The notes under the pieces are model-generated. The model had not been told where the DNA came from and ran no database searches. It was given only the letters and a program-made list of their open reading frames with translations. The translations under genes and the position numbers were made by a program. Positions 11,700 to 23,907 of a stretch of 64,000 nucleotides of DNA are shown here, one piece after another. The stretch comes from Siphonodentalium dalli (Eukaryota > Mollusca > Scaphopoda > Gadilida > Siphonodentaliidae): the NCBI GenBank assembly GCA_032622095.1, contig CP136064.1:44594989-44658988 (forward strand), given 5' to 3'. Each line of letters opens with the position of its first letter. Position 1 is the first letter of the stretch.

Positions 11700-12649
11700 A
11701 AGGTTTTAGCAAAAGTTCAAGAAGCTTCAGTCATCGAGGAAGGGTTAAAGTTATCAGTCAGAATTTCAAAAAGTTACCATGGAACCTTTCAACTGGTGAA
11801 GCATGATTCCTACGGGTTAGCCAGAGTAGAAAACATGATAAGATGAAGTCTTCTGGCTAACTGTACTGCTAGACGGAATGGTTTGACGGCTTGAACGCCG
11901 ATGGAATGAGTGGCCTGACATTGATTTGGGAAATACCTCATGCATCAGATATACAGAGAAAACGTAGTTAAAAGGTCGCGCATTGTGATGGCACTTTCTA
12001 TCGTGAATTCTATTGAATAATTGCTTTCACACGACGCCCTGATTTGCCGTTGGTGCAGACTCGTCGCTCGCCTTTAAGTGCATGTGCTTCTTATTAATTG
12101 GCCAACTTCCCCAGGAATTGCGGTAAACTATCTGCCTATCATAAGATATTCACAATCGCACTCTGGGATCTTTACGCTGTCAGAACGCAGATGTGTTTAT
12201 AGCACCCAGGAATGAGCGACTCCTGAGGGATAAGCGGTCAGATTCCCTTACATCAGGGATTAGCCAACACCTGGTTCCAAATTGGCCGCCATCCTTAATT
12301 AATTGAAGCAATTTGGCTGGCTCACGCTCTAGTAGAGTCCACCATTGGTTCATATGGGAATATATGGCTGTATGATGTGCAGGGATGGTCTACTGGGGAT
12401 ATTCCCAAAACACGATAGGGCTCGGGGACACTCTGTGTGGAATATCCTTCCCTTATTTCGAATTATTAAGGTATGTCAAAGTATGATATATTCACCTTGA
12501 TATGGAACTATTGTTTTTTTTTATTGTCGATGTTGATCGAAGGGTGCAAACATTATCTTAACCTTATCCCTTATTATACTAAATTGATTCTCCCATTCAG
12601 TTATAAAAGTATACATTTGAATTTTCTATTATTTATTTGGATGGGTGTT
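11700..12649. other. Non-coding stretch
   Basis: I see no gene, RNA or clear repeat here. The sequence is unique within the window as far as can be judged by eye. Confidence 0.4.
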
Positions 12650-13155
12650 AAAGGTACGGTTGGCCTTGGCGGTGGGTATCCTGTGAAAATATTTCCACCC
12701 GTCAAAAACCGCCACAAACAGAAAGTACAATCAAAATGTAGACAGACTTTGTCCGTATACAAATAAGAAATATCGCATAAACAGTATGGTATTGTCATAT
12801 GTTTGACCATTGTTATGTAAACAAAAGCATAAAAAGTTACTTTTCTGGTGTTTGTTTATATTATGATGGTAAACATAAAGAGCGTTCTTTGTTTGTGAAT
12901 TCCTGATATGGATCTAATAAAGAGCATTTATGCCATTTGTGTGTGGTTAGCCAATAGCATTGTGCTGTCCTCTGTAACACGATCAGGCTCTTGCTTAGGT
13001 AAAATATAGTAGGTCTTTACGATAACATGCTGTTTACGCGATGGTCACGGTATATATGAACGAAACTGTATGCGTTAATTTTAATGTTTTTCTGTTTACG
13101 GTGTTTGGAACAAATATGAATATTTTCGACAATTAAGGCCTCACGTGCCTTTAAG
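12650..13155 (+). repeat. Dispersed repeat family R1, copy 2
   Basis: Direct-strand copy matching the reverse complement of 1749-2250, with the same landmarks in the same order and only scattered substitutions. It contains two 'ataaagagc' motifs (about 12876 and 12917). Confidence 0.8.
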
Positions 13156-13228
13156 AATATGTGAGCAGACGTCAACCAGACAAACAGATAATACAATTAT
13201 CTGAAGAATTCATATGCATTGGTGTGAA

Positions 13229-13561
13229 ATGTTCAGATAATAATGTCGTTTATTGTACTTATTATCTGAACGTTTCCTATGTGAACTACTCATCAGTGAG
13301 TATTTAGTACAGAAAAGGTTAAAATATCTTACCCAGAAAATAAACGAATGCATGCACTATATAACTGTTTCTAGTTTGTGTTTCAATAAACTAATTATTT
13401 TGAAGATTGTTTATTTACCCCTTTGTTTACTAAACTCATTGACGAGTAGTTCCCTTGGGGAATATTCAGATGATAATTTTAACAAACGGACGTAATATGA
13501 ACCTTTCTGCGCTTGTATTAGCATAATGTATATATGTCGTCTGTTTTTATTATCTGAACAG
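13229..13561. mobile_element. Candidate small MITE with ttcagataata ends
   Basis: Bounded by 'gttcagataata' on the left and 'tattatctgaac' on the right, exact inverted copies about 330 bp apart. A further internal 'tattatctgaac' lies near 13260. No coding capacity and no confirmed target duplication. Confidence 0.45.
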
Positions 13562-13639
13562 CCCTCAAAATGAATAATAGACCATTCAAATTTATACTTT
13601 TCATAACGGAATGGGAGAATCCATTTAGATATATATGTG

Positions 13640-13830
13640 TGGACAAGTCGAGGATTGTGAATACTTCATACTTCAGTGCCCTCGTTTCATACTAGCCTCT
13701 CGCAACTTTTTTGAGGATATCATGATTTTGTTCACATTACAACAAACCCTCTTCTTAAATGGCGATGACACTTTAATAAACTCGTAAATCTGCCAAGTTT
13801 CGGAGAGTTCCAGATATACTAGACCAAGTA
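13640..13830 (+). pseudogene. LINE 3'-end fragment (C-terminal zinc motif)
   Basis: On the plus strand, one frame reads CGQVEDCEYFILQCPRF followed by ASRNFFEDI and a Leu-rich 'QTLFLNGDD' segment. This matches the C-terminal C-x-H/F-x-C region seen in the LINE at 8.3-9.75 kb (CG..EDASHFFFECP). The minus-strand open frame over the same bases (13673-13921) is a shadow. A stop follows 'TLINS'. Only the last 60 codons or so remain. The upstream 80 bases resemble 42605-42690. Confidence 0.6.
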
Positions 13831-14382
13831 TTCTCGGTCTACAAGAGCTTGGGATATCGATTGGGTTGATGTTGTTTTGGACGGAGTCCCGTCCTGTCAC
13901 TCTTCTATAAGAGACTTTCATTGAAAAGTCGTATTACATTTACATGAGGTGTCCGGGCATTCGCATGAACCCCTGAATTTGATTAATCATCAGACATGTT
14001 CGCAATTAATCTGTCTTCAAAATGATATATCATTTACCGTGATAGGAAAAGTGATGATACGATCGTTTAATATATTATAGACATACGTTTTCCGATAGCT
14101 CGATAAATCGAAATTATCTGGAAAACAAGACTTTGTTTACTAATAAATATCGTTGCTTTGACATTTAACGGACCTCTAATATACATATTGATGATATCAT
14201 CATGCTTGGAAAAGGCTGCCTTCTATATTCATATGCGCAATTAATCCATTTTACCTAATCCAAAGACATAGACGCAAGATATATCCCACCCGCGATTCTG
14301 GGCGTAAAGTCTGTTATAGCAGAGTAATGGGACAGAAATCGGTCCAAAACATCATCAACCCAACCGATATCCCCAAGCTGTT
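13831..14382. other. Non-coding stretch
   Basis: No gene, RNA or recognisable repeat was seen between the two LINE remnants. Confidence 0.4.
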
Positions 14383-14499
14383 GTGGATCGAGAGGACTTG
14401 GTGCATAATAAATACATACTCATAGCAAGATGTTTTTTGTTAACTTGTTCCCATTTTACCCGTGTGACATCGACTCCGCTATATTCCACTCTGCGCTGG

Positions 14500-14536
<37 letters not shown>

Positions 14537-17336
14537 TCTATATCTCTCTCTCTTTTTCTCTCCCCCCCCCCTCTCTCTCTCTCTCTCTTTCTCGCCAACA
14601 GCATGTCACACGCTAATCGACCATATACTAGTTCCGACAGGACTCGAGGACTTGATAGGTCGGTTTGAAATTCTGGATGATCATGCGTTGAATACTGCAA
14701 ACCATCTCCCTGTTTCGTGCGCTCTTCGAATTCCAACCAGACGCACGGGGTGCCAACCTGTTTCACAAAACTGCATTATATTGGTCTAATTTAGACAAAG
14801 TCCCCTACTGTATATAGAGTCTTGGACAGTTCACGTTGTCTGGCAAAATGATGCATATACTTTGCAGTAAAACGAGGACATACTCGCTCTATATACAAAT
14901 CTTGTAAATATTCTTTTATCTGCGTCCGAGGTGGCAACGACAACATGACAACTCAATCGTAAATCGCAACGACCTTTCTGGAATGCATAAACAGTTAAAA
15001 CGAACACGCGCAGATTGGATTCAGCGTGGAAAGGTGCACAACGTGGAGTCTATATAGTACTGCGATTATCGGAATGCAAAGCGGGACTTCGGGAGAACAT
15101 TCCGTAACTGTGCGCGTCCATCCGTACAGAGAGTGTTCAGCGACATAGAGTGTTTCATTCAATACGACCAAAAACGGTTTTGGAAATCTCTGAACTCACA
15201 AACGCAGTGTAACACTTTGGGATGCGCGATTACCTTCAACAGCTATGAAGTGCGTGACAAACAAAGACACTATTAAAGGTTTGGGGTGACTATTTCAAGA
15301 ATCCGCATTCGTGTCTGACAGTTGAGCAAGAGGTGATTGGTCGTCTGACTTCACTATCCTCAGAATCGCATACTCACTACAACGGTGAAACTTTCTATGA
15401 ATCTTTCTCAGAGACTGAACTTCTAACTGCAGTTAGGAAACTGAAATGTAATAAATCGGGTGGTATTGAGAGCCTAGTCAATGAGCATATACTTAATGGA
15501 TCAATGTCTCTGATGAAACACTATCTGTCGCTTATTTAACGTCGTGATACGCTTCGAGTGGACCCCCCGACCACGAAGACGTGGATCATTGTGCCTCTGT
15601 ACAAGGGAGAGCCAAAACTGAGAGGTTCCCCCGACAGGTATAGAGCCATCACACTGATGCCAGTTCTGTACAAACTATTGGAGAGTGTTCTTCTTGATAG
15701 TTTCCTCACTAACATAGCATTCACAGAATTCCCGGACACTTTTCAGATGGGTTTTCAAAAAGGTCTGAGTTGTGTGATGACCGCGTTTGTGTTACAGGAA
15801 GGTGTTAGCTATGGATATGATATGAATTCGACTGTTTTCGGGAGTTTCCAGGACTCGAAGAAAGAATTTGACCGTGATGGCACAGAGGTACTTGACTAAA
15901 CTGTACTGTACCAGCGCGGTATCCGTGGGCGTATGCTCCGCGTTGTAGCCGAGATGCATGCGTGTTGTGTTAGTCGTGTGCTGGTAAATGGAATGTCGTC
16001 AGAACCATTCGATATTCGCCAAGGAACCCGACAGGGAGCCGTGACAAGTCCTTTCTTCTATCTTGTATTTATTGACAACCTTGTTGGTGAACTTCGAAAG
16101 TTTGGTGCTGGCTTAATGGTGGTTGTTATTTCATGCACATCTCACACAACAGCAAATGACGTTGCACTAATGTCCTTGACGAAAAGTGGCATGGATACTA
16201 ATTTGGATATTTGTGATGAATATAGTCGTCGCTGGCGCTTCAACATTTCAGAAACCAAGAGTTTTATTGTTGTATCCAATGAAACAAAAGGCATGTTTTT
16301 GAAGCTCGACAGATCGTGGGTTCTCGGTGACAAGAAGCTAGCTGAAGTGACACAGTCAACACATCTTGGTAATTGTCAGCATAAATTCGATAACAGTAAA
16401 TCCAGGAGCAATGCTATTTCTGACACATTAAGGATGGCATACTTTGCTCTAGCTGGAGATACTGTCCTGCAATATTTTAGTCATGTGACTATGAACAAGC
16501 TAATGCGATCCGTTGTACTTCCCAAAGGTATATATGGATGTTAACTGCTGCAATTGTCGAGCGCGCCATTGCTCCTTACTATGGAATGTTCATTCAGAAC
16601 ATGCGTAAAGCATGTGCAGTGGCTGCCGGTTCGTACCTCGACTAATCTATCGCTTGGACGTTTAGGCATCATACCTCTGGAACGAGAGCTGCATGTGAAG
16701 AAACTGAATTTTCTTGCTGACATCATTCATCTTCCAGAAGGACAAATCATTCATCTTCCAGAAGGACTCCACTTGAGATATTCCTATGGAAATTGTACAG
16801 ATGGAAGCTTTTCGGGAGGACTATATCTGGTTGTGTTGCAGGTATTGTATCAATTCTTGTCAGGTATGATATACACTTTCATTTGGACACATTCCTGGAT
16901 AAACCGGAACGTTCCCGCCGAAATCCTCATGGATGAAGTTGGCGAAGACCACTATCCAAAGTGCGTACAAGAATGAATGGACACGCGACGTCTATGTGGA
17001 TGATAATTTGTATGTGGCTCGGTGTGTCCATAGCGATCCTCTTTCAATGTGTACTGTTTGGCGTCCACTAAAGAACCATCCGACGTGTTCTTGACAACTT
17101 AGAAACTTAGCTCTCCTGTTAAATAAAACAACTTTCCTGTGGTCAGTGTTACGACAGTGAGCTAAACCATGTATTATTTTCATGTAATGACGCGACTTTA
17201 CACTCTATGCGATACCGATATTGGAAACATATTTTGAACACTAACGGAACGGAATTTAATTGTTTATGGACATATTTACTAAAACGGTACAAGCATTCAT
17301 TCTCGGCAGCAACACTAGTATAATGACAAGTGTTAT
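14383..17336 (+). pseudogene. LINE-2 copy: decayed endonuclease-reverse transcriptase
   Basis: Remnant of a non-LTR retrotransposon polyprotein spread over all three plus frames. The end of an AP-like endonuclease domain is visible as 'LIDHILVP', then 'DDHALNTANHLPV' (14610-14720, normally S/T-D-H-L-P-V). A linker follows (about 15060-15200, 'FWKSLNSQ'). The RT start is at 15333-15539 ('AVRKLKCNKSGG'), fingers at 15558-15890 ('YRAITLMPVLYKLLE'), and palm at 15933-16544 ('RQGTRQGAVTSPF'). The active site reads TANDV instead of YADDV, so it is dead. The C-terminus ends near 17330 with a CGQC...H....C zinc motif (about 17135-17190). At least five frame changes and several stops occur. A (CT)n tract interrupts the endonuclease region. 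The N-terminal boundary near 14383 is uncertain. Confidence 0.82.
14502..14592. repeat. (CT)n microsatellite inside LINE-2
   Basis: About 90 bases of CT repeats with short interruptions, including a C10 run at 14562-14571. It separates 'FHSALGS' from 'LIDHILVP', which adjoin in related endonucleases, so the tract expanded or inserted within the former coding region. Open frames across it, such as repeated Leu-Ser, are artefacts. Confidence 0.9.
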
Positions 17337-18880
17337 TGCGCTACACAGAGACGCAATTGTTATTGACCCTGTCGTTTTCCTCTTCCCGATGGATAAAGTG
17401 ACAATCACACCGACTTGACGTTAATTGGGTGATAATATAATACTGTATGATCCTGTATTGTAATACATGAATAGTTGTATAGTATGAAACACCAAACTGT
17501 AATATTACCATTAATGCTCTCCGACAAGGGAGGCAAATAAAATATAACAGCTTAGGGTGGATACACGCATGTATGTAATTTCTGTATATGTAAATTACAT
17601 GTAATTTACATGTCAAACCAATCATTGATAGCATTAATCACCTGCGGGCGAGAGGTTCGTCGTTTACAGAGACAATTGGGTAGTTGTAAGCTATTGTCAA
17701 CCTGACTTATATCAAGAAAATTTAGACCAGTCATAAATATGTGTTCTATCACATATACCGAAATGAATCAAGTCTGCCTGATACCTGGCATGAACAACAG
17801 AAGCGTAATTTTAACAGTATATGATGGAATATACATGAAACTCGAATAACTCATATATTCAACACTGGAATAGTCTTTTATATACATAATTTGTGTTTTA
17901 TTTTGATTTATTGTTGTATTTATTTATGATATTTCTATAGGCAATCCTGCCTGAATTAAATAATAATAATAATAATAATAATAGTAATATATATATGGTG
18001 AATCCCATTCATGCTATTTGTGTGTCATTTCTGTCGAATGCTCATGTCATGAACGTTCATTGGTCTAATCGACGCCGAGTCAAAGTCAGGATGAGGATTT
18101 TTTTGTTTCGAAAATGCATGGTCTGACCTCAACTTTTATCAAACCTGGAATAATAGGCATGGACATTTCAGAAAGAAAATACCGGTAGGTTGATAATGCT
18201 CGGATATTTTGAGGATGGGCTCAAGTGACAACATTCAATTAATAATGCAGACACAACGTTTAAATTAAAAAGAGTGACCCCCATTGTATTTACAGAAGAA
18301 TGTATTTTTCTCAAGCCAAAGGTTGAAAATATTCCTATCTGTCACAATTTAGCATATCCAGACTTGAATTAGAAACATTTCGACCATGATGCATGATTGG
18401 GGGGGGGGGGTGTCGAAAGCTTCCAATATATAGCAAAGGGACTTATGTATCAGTCTGAATCTGGGTAAGAAGGTACAATATAAAACATGTTTTACTTAAG
18501 TAGCTCAGAGTCAGCCCCACACCCGGCAGGGAAATCTGCAATGACCAGCCCGGTAGCTTCCGGTATCATTCAGATAGCCCCTATATATGTCGAGGAGTCG
18601 GGGATCATATAAATAGCGTCGTAGAAATCCTGACACACCATGCACTGATATAAGCTGATAGGAAACTGCTAATGATTTAAACAGAAGGACCTCCATAATT
18701 ATGGGTTATCGCGCGAACAATTATTTTAAGCTTATCTCAGTGCTGTTAAACACGTGTGTAAGGATTAGGTTGTAAGCGGACAAATATTACACGGCCTGTA
18801 ATTCCCATGTATGTCGCCAAATACACGATATGTGCAGAGATTATATGCATGTGTGTATCCATCCTTATGTTATAAATATA
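17337..18880. other. Non-coding stretch with LINE-tail-like (ATA)n and repeat R5
   Basis: No gene found. 17535-17665 (minus) matches 48525-48640 (plus), with 'ggtgattaatg.tatcaatg' and 'gtgtatccaccctaag' as landmarks (repeat R5). At 17940-17995 'gcaatcctgcctgaatta' is followed by an (ATA)n run, the kind of tail seen on some LINEs, and it may be the 3' end of LINE-2. A G12 tract is at 18399-18410. Confidence 0.5.
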
Positions 18881-18881
18881 T

Positions 18882-19024
18882 AATATACGCATAGTGTTTC
18901 TGAATAACAAATTTAATCCACTCGTGGGAATGGCGATTTACACCACGAGCTTCAGCGAGTGGTGTAAATCGCCAATCCCACGAGTGGATTAAATTTATTA
19001 TTCAGAAACACTGTGCGTATATTT
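18882..19024. repeat. Foldback palindrome
   Basis: Arms 18882-18945 and 18960-19024 are inverted copies ('gtttctgaataa', 'atttaatccactcgtggga', 'ggcgatttacacca') around a 14-base loop. Few mismatches are visible. Probably a palindromic MITE. Confidence 0.8.
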
Positions 19025-19025
19025 T

Positions 19026-19190
19026 GTTTATGCCACGATCTTTACAATGCGATCGATAAACACTTTTCCGTTCAAATCATATGGAGAAAGTTTAATCCAC
19101 TCTGCGAAGTTTATGCCACGATCTTTACAATGCGATGGATAAACACTTTTCCGTTCAAATTGTATGGAGAAAGTTAATCCACTCTGCGAA
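19026..19190. repeat. 83-bp tandem duplication
   Basis: Two direct copies (about 19026-19107 and 19109-19190) share 'gtttatgccacgatcttt' and 'gataaacacttttccgttca' and end in 'aatccactctgcgaa'. The ending echoes the 'aatccactcgtggga' arm of the adjacent palindrome. Confidence 0.8.
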
Positions 19191-19354
19191 ATTTAATCAA
19201 CAGTAGGCACGTTTAATCAACAGGTGTTGATTAAATGTAAAATTTAAACATATGGCTTCATTTATATAGTAAGATAGGCGATCGTGGTATAAAATATGTT
19301 ATAAGCACGGCGTCCGATTTATAAGCGAAATAAACACCAAGCGCGCCCCCGGAG

Positions 19355-21030
19355 ATTATAAAGTACTTATAACGTATACATGGTGTTGTTCACCATGACT
19401 GGTCCATTGGGATCATAAACCCGATATACAAACGGAAAGGATCTTACCTCGATCCAGGAAATTATCATAAAATCACACTTACCAGCTGTCTACACGTATA
19501 AGCATAATATGTGACAAGATATGTGCTTTTTTTTTTAGCCGAAAACGCAATACAGTGCGAGAACCAAGTCGTGTTTCATAGAGGGTATTTTTGCATTGCT
19601 CTCAATCTCATATCTTATTAAAGCAAATAAAAAGATTTTTTTTTCTACGCATTTATAGACTTTTCAAGAGCTTTTTACTCTGTGCATTGGACTATGGACG
19701 AATTTGGTACGCTATAAAATCACAGGAAAAATCCTGGATATTGTTAAAGCCATGTATAACGGCTTGAAATTATGTGTAAGCTCAGGCGACGAAAATTCGG
19801 ATTTTTTCACTGGTAACGTAGGCCTAAAACAGGTTGATACTCTCTCACCTCTGATTTTAGCACTACATCTTAACGATTTAGGGCAGTTCATGATATCACA
19901 CGGATGTAATGAGATCGATGTTGGGCAATTCAATGGACACTATTAATGCGGGGATATATATGAAGCTACTTTTACTAATCTACACAGACGACACTGTATT
20001 TTTTATATTTGGTAGGAAACCTAGAACGTCGTGTCAGTTTGATATCAGTGGCTAAATCATAGAAGTAACAGAGGTACAAATACCTTGGCACACTGTTCCA
20101 TAGAAATGGAACATTCGCAAAGGAACGAAATAACAGATGTATTCAGACCAAGAGTGTCATATATGCATTGCTGAATAAGATAAGAACACAGAATATTAGC
20201 ACAGCAAGCACTATAGAAATATACGAAAAATCTATTGTGCCTATATAATGAGTTATGGGGCAGAAATATGGTTCTACGAAAATTTGAAATGTTTTGAAAA
20301 GCTTCAGATTTGGTCTTAAAAAATTATGCTAGGTTTGAAGCCCTCAACCCCTACCCCATTTTTGTACAGTGAAAATTGCATCTTTCCCACTGAATCTGAA
20401 ATTACGCGCCCTCTCATATTGGAGTAAAAGTCTCACCATGCCATGTGGAAGTATACCTCTGATTTTATATTATGTTATGTACACTTTGTAATAATTATGT
20501 AATAACCTATTGGTTGCAAGTATAGAAAATAATTTGAACAAACTTGGTATGGGGAATATCTGGAAAAAGCAATCCATAACAAGCCTTAATCAGTTCAACT
20601 CTTGCGTAAAGCAGAGGCTACAAGACCAATATATACAACAGTGGCGGGGAAGTACATCAATATAATTATGTCAACAAAATTCACCTCTTACAGGATCGTG
20701 AAGCCTAAATTCGGGCTTGAGAAATTTCAAATCATCCATGAAAATCTCATCTTTAAGAGCTTAGTTCGTTTTCGGACCAGAAATCACTACCTCCCAATTT
20801 AAAGAGGATCTTGGACAAGCACCGACTACTCAGATAGGAAATGTACCCTATGCAACACCGAAATAGGTGACGAATTTCACGTCATTCAGAAATGCAAGGA
20901 TTTGCAAGAATTGCGAGAAAGGCACCATACTTGTATAAACACTCAAATGTACTCAAACTCAGAGAACTTTTCAATTCGGGAAAGGGGAAACGAATTCGAA
21001 ATGTGTCTATGTTGAAACATTATTCGGACA
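19355..21030 (+). pseudogene. LINE-3 copy: decayed reverse transcriptase, same family as LINE-4
   Basis: A heavily mutated relative of the ORF2 at 32582-36076, beginning in the RT domain at about 19355 (5'-truncated). Matching segments in order are 'GIINPIYKRKGS..DPGNY' (19411-19470), 'FIDFSRAFYSV' (about 19655-19690), 'ITGKILDIVKAMY..LKLCV' (19716-19790), and 'NVGLKQVDTLSPLILAL' (normally GLKQGDxLSP). The active site is 'LLLIYTDDTVFF' (Tyr-Thr-Asp-Asp rather than YADD). 'FEKLQIW' and 'LGLKPSTPTPF' follow. The end is an 'RFRTRNHYLPI' block, 'CTLCNTEIGDEFHV' zinc motif and 'IQKC'. Stops and frameshifts are frequent, and about 200 bp after the active site are deleted. Confidence 0.85.
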
Positions 21031-21044
21031 CCCCGCTCCTGGTT

Positions 21045-22160
21045 CTTAATATGACCATACGCTAGCGTAATTAACGAACCACAGATAAAATACATGCATA
21101 AGCTGGGATATATCTGTGTCTTTTTAAACTTAAAAATAACTTCATAGATGCGTATTCCCATCAAATAAGATTAACTTGGGCCTTATATCATGGTGTGATT
21201 ATGATATATAACACTCCATACACGTACAAGGGTTCATCGCCAGAGTGGGTTCTATAGCAATTGCGTGTATAACTTAGGTCAATCATAGTAACATCAAGGC
21301 ATGTGAGAAATCAGATTCACAATGCAAACAGACTACGAACTCACCGACTCAGACTTAAAACCTAAATAGAAAACGTTTAAAAGCCATTCCTTTTGAACCA
21401 ATTATTATAGAATATAAACTATGAACATCAAATTGAAAGTATTCAAAAGTCAAGACTGTTTGTTGTTATCTAGAGGGGGTATTTTACTGATATTAACCAT
21501 TATATTATTGACGCTGCATGTGTGCGTAATCCGAGTGAGATGTGTACTATACTAAGAAGCTTGTCGATTTCATCATGTCCCTTTCATTCATAAAAATGTC
21601 ATCATGTCGATTTCAACGAAACTCGACGAGCAACGTCATCATGTAGCTTTCACCATCGACCGAATTTGCGATAACCTGAATGTATCTTCTGCTTTGTTCA
21701 TAAGTATGTGTTTCTTGTCGATTCATGAAAATAGAAGGATATCTGAGGATGATCAGATTCACGTAAGTACTCGGTAATATTATGATAATTTAAACGCGAT
21801 ATAATAACGTTTGCTTGCATCACGAATTTCTATTTCGATTCCAGTATTGTCCCCAGCCCAGCCAGAGTGATTGAGAATTTCCCATTGCACGCGACGTTTA
21901 TATTTTAGGCCACTCCATTGCAAATATTTGACAATCCATAATGTTATAATTATGTTCTAAATAAAATGTAAACCGCGGCTACGATTGAACTTCACTGTGC
22001 AATAATTCCGATAGTAATTCCCTCAATTTGGAACGCGGGCCATTGAAAGTCGCACACGTTTATTTCAGGTTACGACATTAATGCTTTAAGCCCACCGAAC
22101 AACTGTGCGACAAAAGCGCTCGCAAAAATTCAAACCAGCAGTGTCGTATTAGATAATATG
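21045..22160 (+). repeat. Dispersed repeat family R2, copy 2
   Basis: A unit of about 1.1 kb beginning 'accatacgctagcgtaatta'. Its first 300 bases recur directly after it at 22156-22450, and the whole unit aligns in diverged form with 2930-3850. No coding potential was seen. Either a satellite-like tandem monomer or an element with about 300-bp direct terminal repeats would explain the arrangement. Confidence 0.65.
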
Positions 22161-22450
22161 ACCATACCCTGGCGTAATTAACGAACCACAGCTAAACCTA
22201 CGCGTACGCTATAGGATATATATATGTGTATTTTAATCCTATAAAATAACTTCACAGTTGCGTATTCCCATCAAATAAATTAGGCCTTATATATAGCGTG
22301 GTGTGATTATGATATATTACACTCAAGACATGCCCAAGGGTTCATCGACAGTGGGTCCTATAGTAATATCGTGTATAAATTAGGTCAATCATATCATACA
22401 TCAAGGCATTTGAGAAATCATAGATTCAAAATGCAAACAGACTACGAGCT
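22156..22450 (+). repeat. Repeat R2, second partial unit
   Basis: Repeats the first 300 bases of 21045-22160: 'gcgtaattaacgaaccaca', 'gcgtattcccatcaaata', 'ggtgtgattatgatata', then 'aaatgcaaacagactacga'. The copies differ by scattered substitutions and indels. Confidence 0.75.
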
Positions 22451-22928
22451 TGATTAAACTATCTATCTATATGTATGTATTGAAAGGACGATATAGAGGT
22501 CGTGGAGTATTGCGTCACGTGATAGTGTTCGATTATGTGTTTTCTTTAAGGCGTTTATGATTGAGTTTCCACATGTTAACACTACTGCGTGTTGTGAACA
22601 GGACAGATGCATTAAGGTCAATTATCTTCTCCCTAACATGTATTGGGATACATATCTGTTTCAAGAAAGCAAGGTATGTCAAATTGTTCAAGGAGGTTGA
22701 ACCATATTTCATTTCTTGCTTCATTGGTGATCGAACAAGCGAGGAATGCGTGTGCTACTATATTGTCTTATATCGTTTGTCAAAGAGCTGGCACTCGACA
22801 TGACAACATAAAAGGGTTCTGTACACAAAATCCGTCAATTTGTGGGACCATCTGCGTTTATACACAACATAATATATGCAACAAACTAATGAATTTGAGT
22901 CATGGATTAGTGCAACATACAAGCATGT

Positions 22929-23040
22929 GCTCTATGGACGATGCAAACAACATGGTTATTATAATGAAAATGAGTTTATGATTCGAGTCATATACTCATG
23001 TTCATTATAATTACCATGTTGTTTGCATCGTCCATAGTGC
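22929..23040. repeat. Foldback palindrome
   Basis: Arms 22929-22975 and 22994-23040 are inverted copies ('tctatggacgatgcaaacaa', 'attataatgaa.atgagt') around an 18-base loop. No ORF is supported across it. Confidence 0.8.
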
Positions 23041-23276
23041 ACGTGAGTGTATTTTGCACCAAGCCATGGCTCAAATGCATTCATTTGTTGCTATATTCTG
23101 TTGAGTATTAAAGAATTTAGTGTACAATACACCTTTCATCGCGCAGATAACACATGCAAGAACATGCCATATTATGTCACTTTCTCGTATATCAGCTGTT
23201 GTGTATTGTGGGACAATTTCAGTCATACATGCAGATAATATCAGCCAATACGCCACGGATTATATAGCAGACAATA

Positions 23277-23722
23277 TGTAATCGGGGTTCACGATTAGAT
23301 GGCTATTGGCATATAATCGCGACCATGGTGGCACGTGATGTTCGATTGAATATCAGAATATAGGGTATCATATAATCCCGTATCCCATAATATGTCAAAT
23401 TTATATAGCTAATTTTCGAAATATGAAATACAACAAAAAAGCGAAATAGGAAATACAGCGAATTAGAGGAATAATAAATGCACCGAAATGGCGAAATATA
23501 GAGATAGGAAATTATTATTAACGAAATAACTCCCGGAGATAATTGAGGAAGTGTTTTTAACGAAATAACTGAAATATGAAAAGTGTTTTAAAGAGCGTCA
23601 AAGTACATTCTTTATGGAGTTATCACCCTTCAGATTAAATTTGGTACTCAATCGAAACCACGCGTGCCTCCTGTGGTCGCGATTATATGCCAATAGCCAT
23701 GTAATCGTGAACCCCGATTACA
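23277..23722. mobile_element. TA-flanked MITE, 446 bp, ~57-bp terminal inverted repeats
   Basis: Left end 'tgtaatcggggttcacgatt' and right end its complement. The inverted arms extend to 'ggctattggcatataatcgc' on each side. TA occurs on both flanks (23275-23276 and 23723-23724). The interior is AT-rich with degenerate 'cgaaata' words and no ORF. Tc1/mariner-like or another TA-targeting superfamily is likely. Confidence 0.75.
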
Positions 23723-23907
23723 TATCTTTTGGTAGTCAAACGTGTGCGTATTAGGTGGATAATATATAGCTGGATGCAATATAATTATGTATCTAAGTAT
23801 TCAGTTCATATCTTTTGTTCATTAAATTATCATCATTTGTGTATAAACAATATGGTTTAGAAGTCTTTATATATAGCATTGTCCCAAGAATTGCAGGGAC
23901 CCAGATC

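Noticed and set aside
14383-14789. Leu-Ser repeat proteins across the CT tract
   Set aside because: Artefact of reading a dinucleotide repeat.
18882-19024. Long hairpins (also 22929-23040, 39848-39996) as microRNA or regulatory RNA genes
   Set aside because: Arm length and near-perfect pairing fit palindromic MITEs better, and nothing indicates expression.
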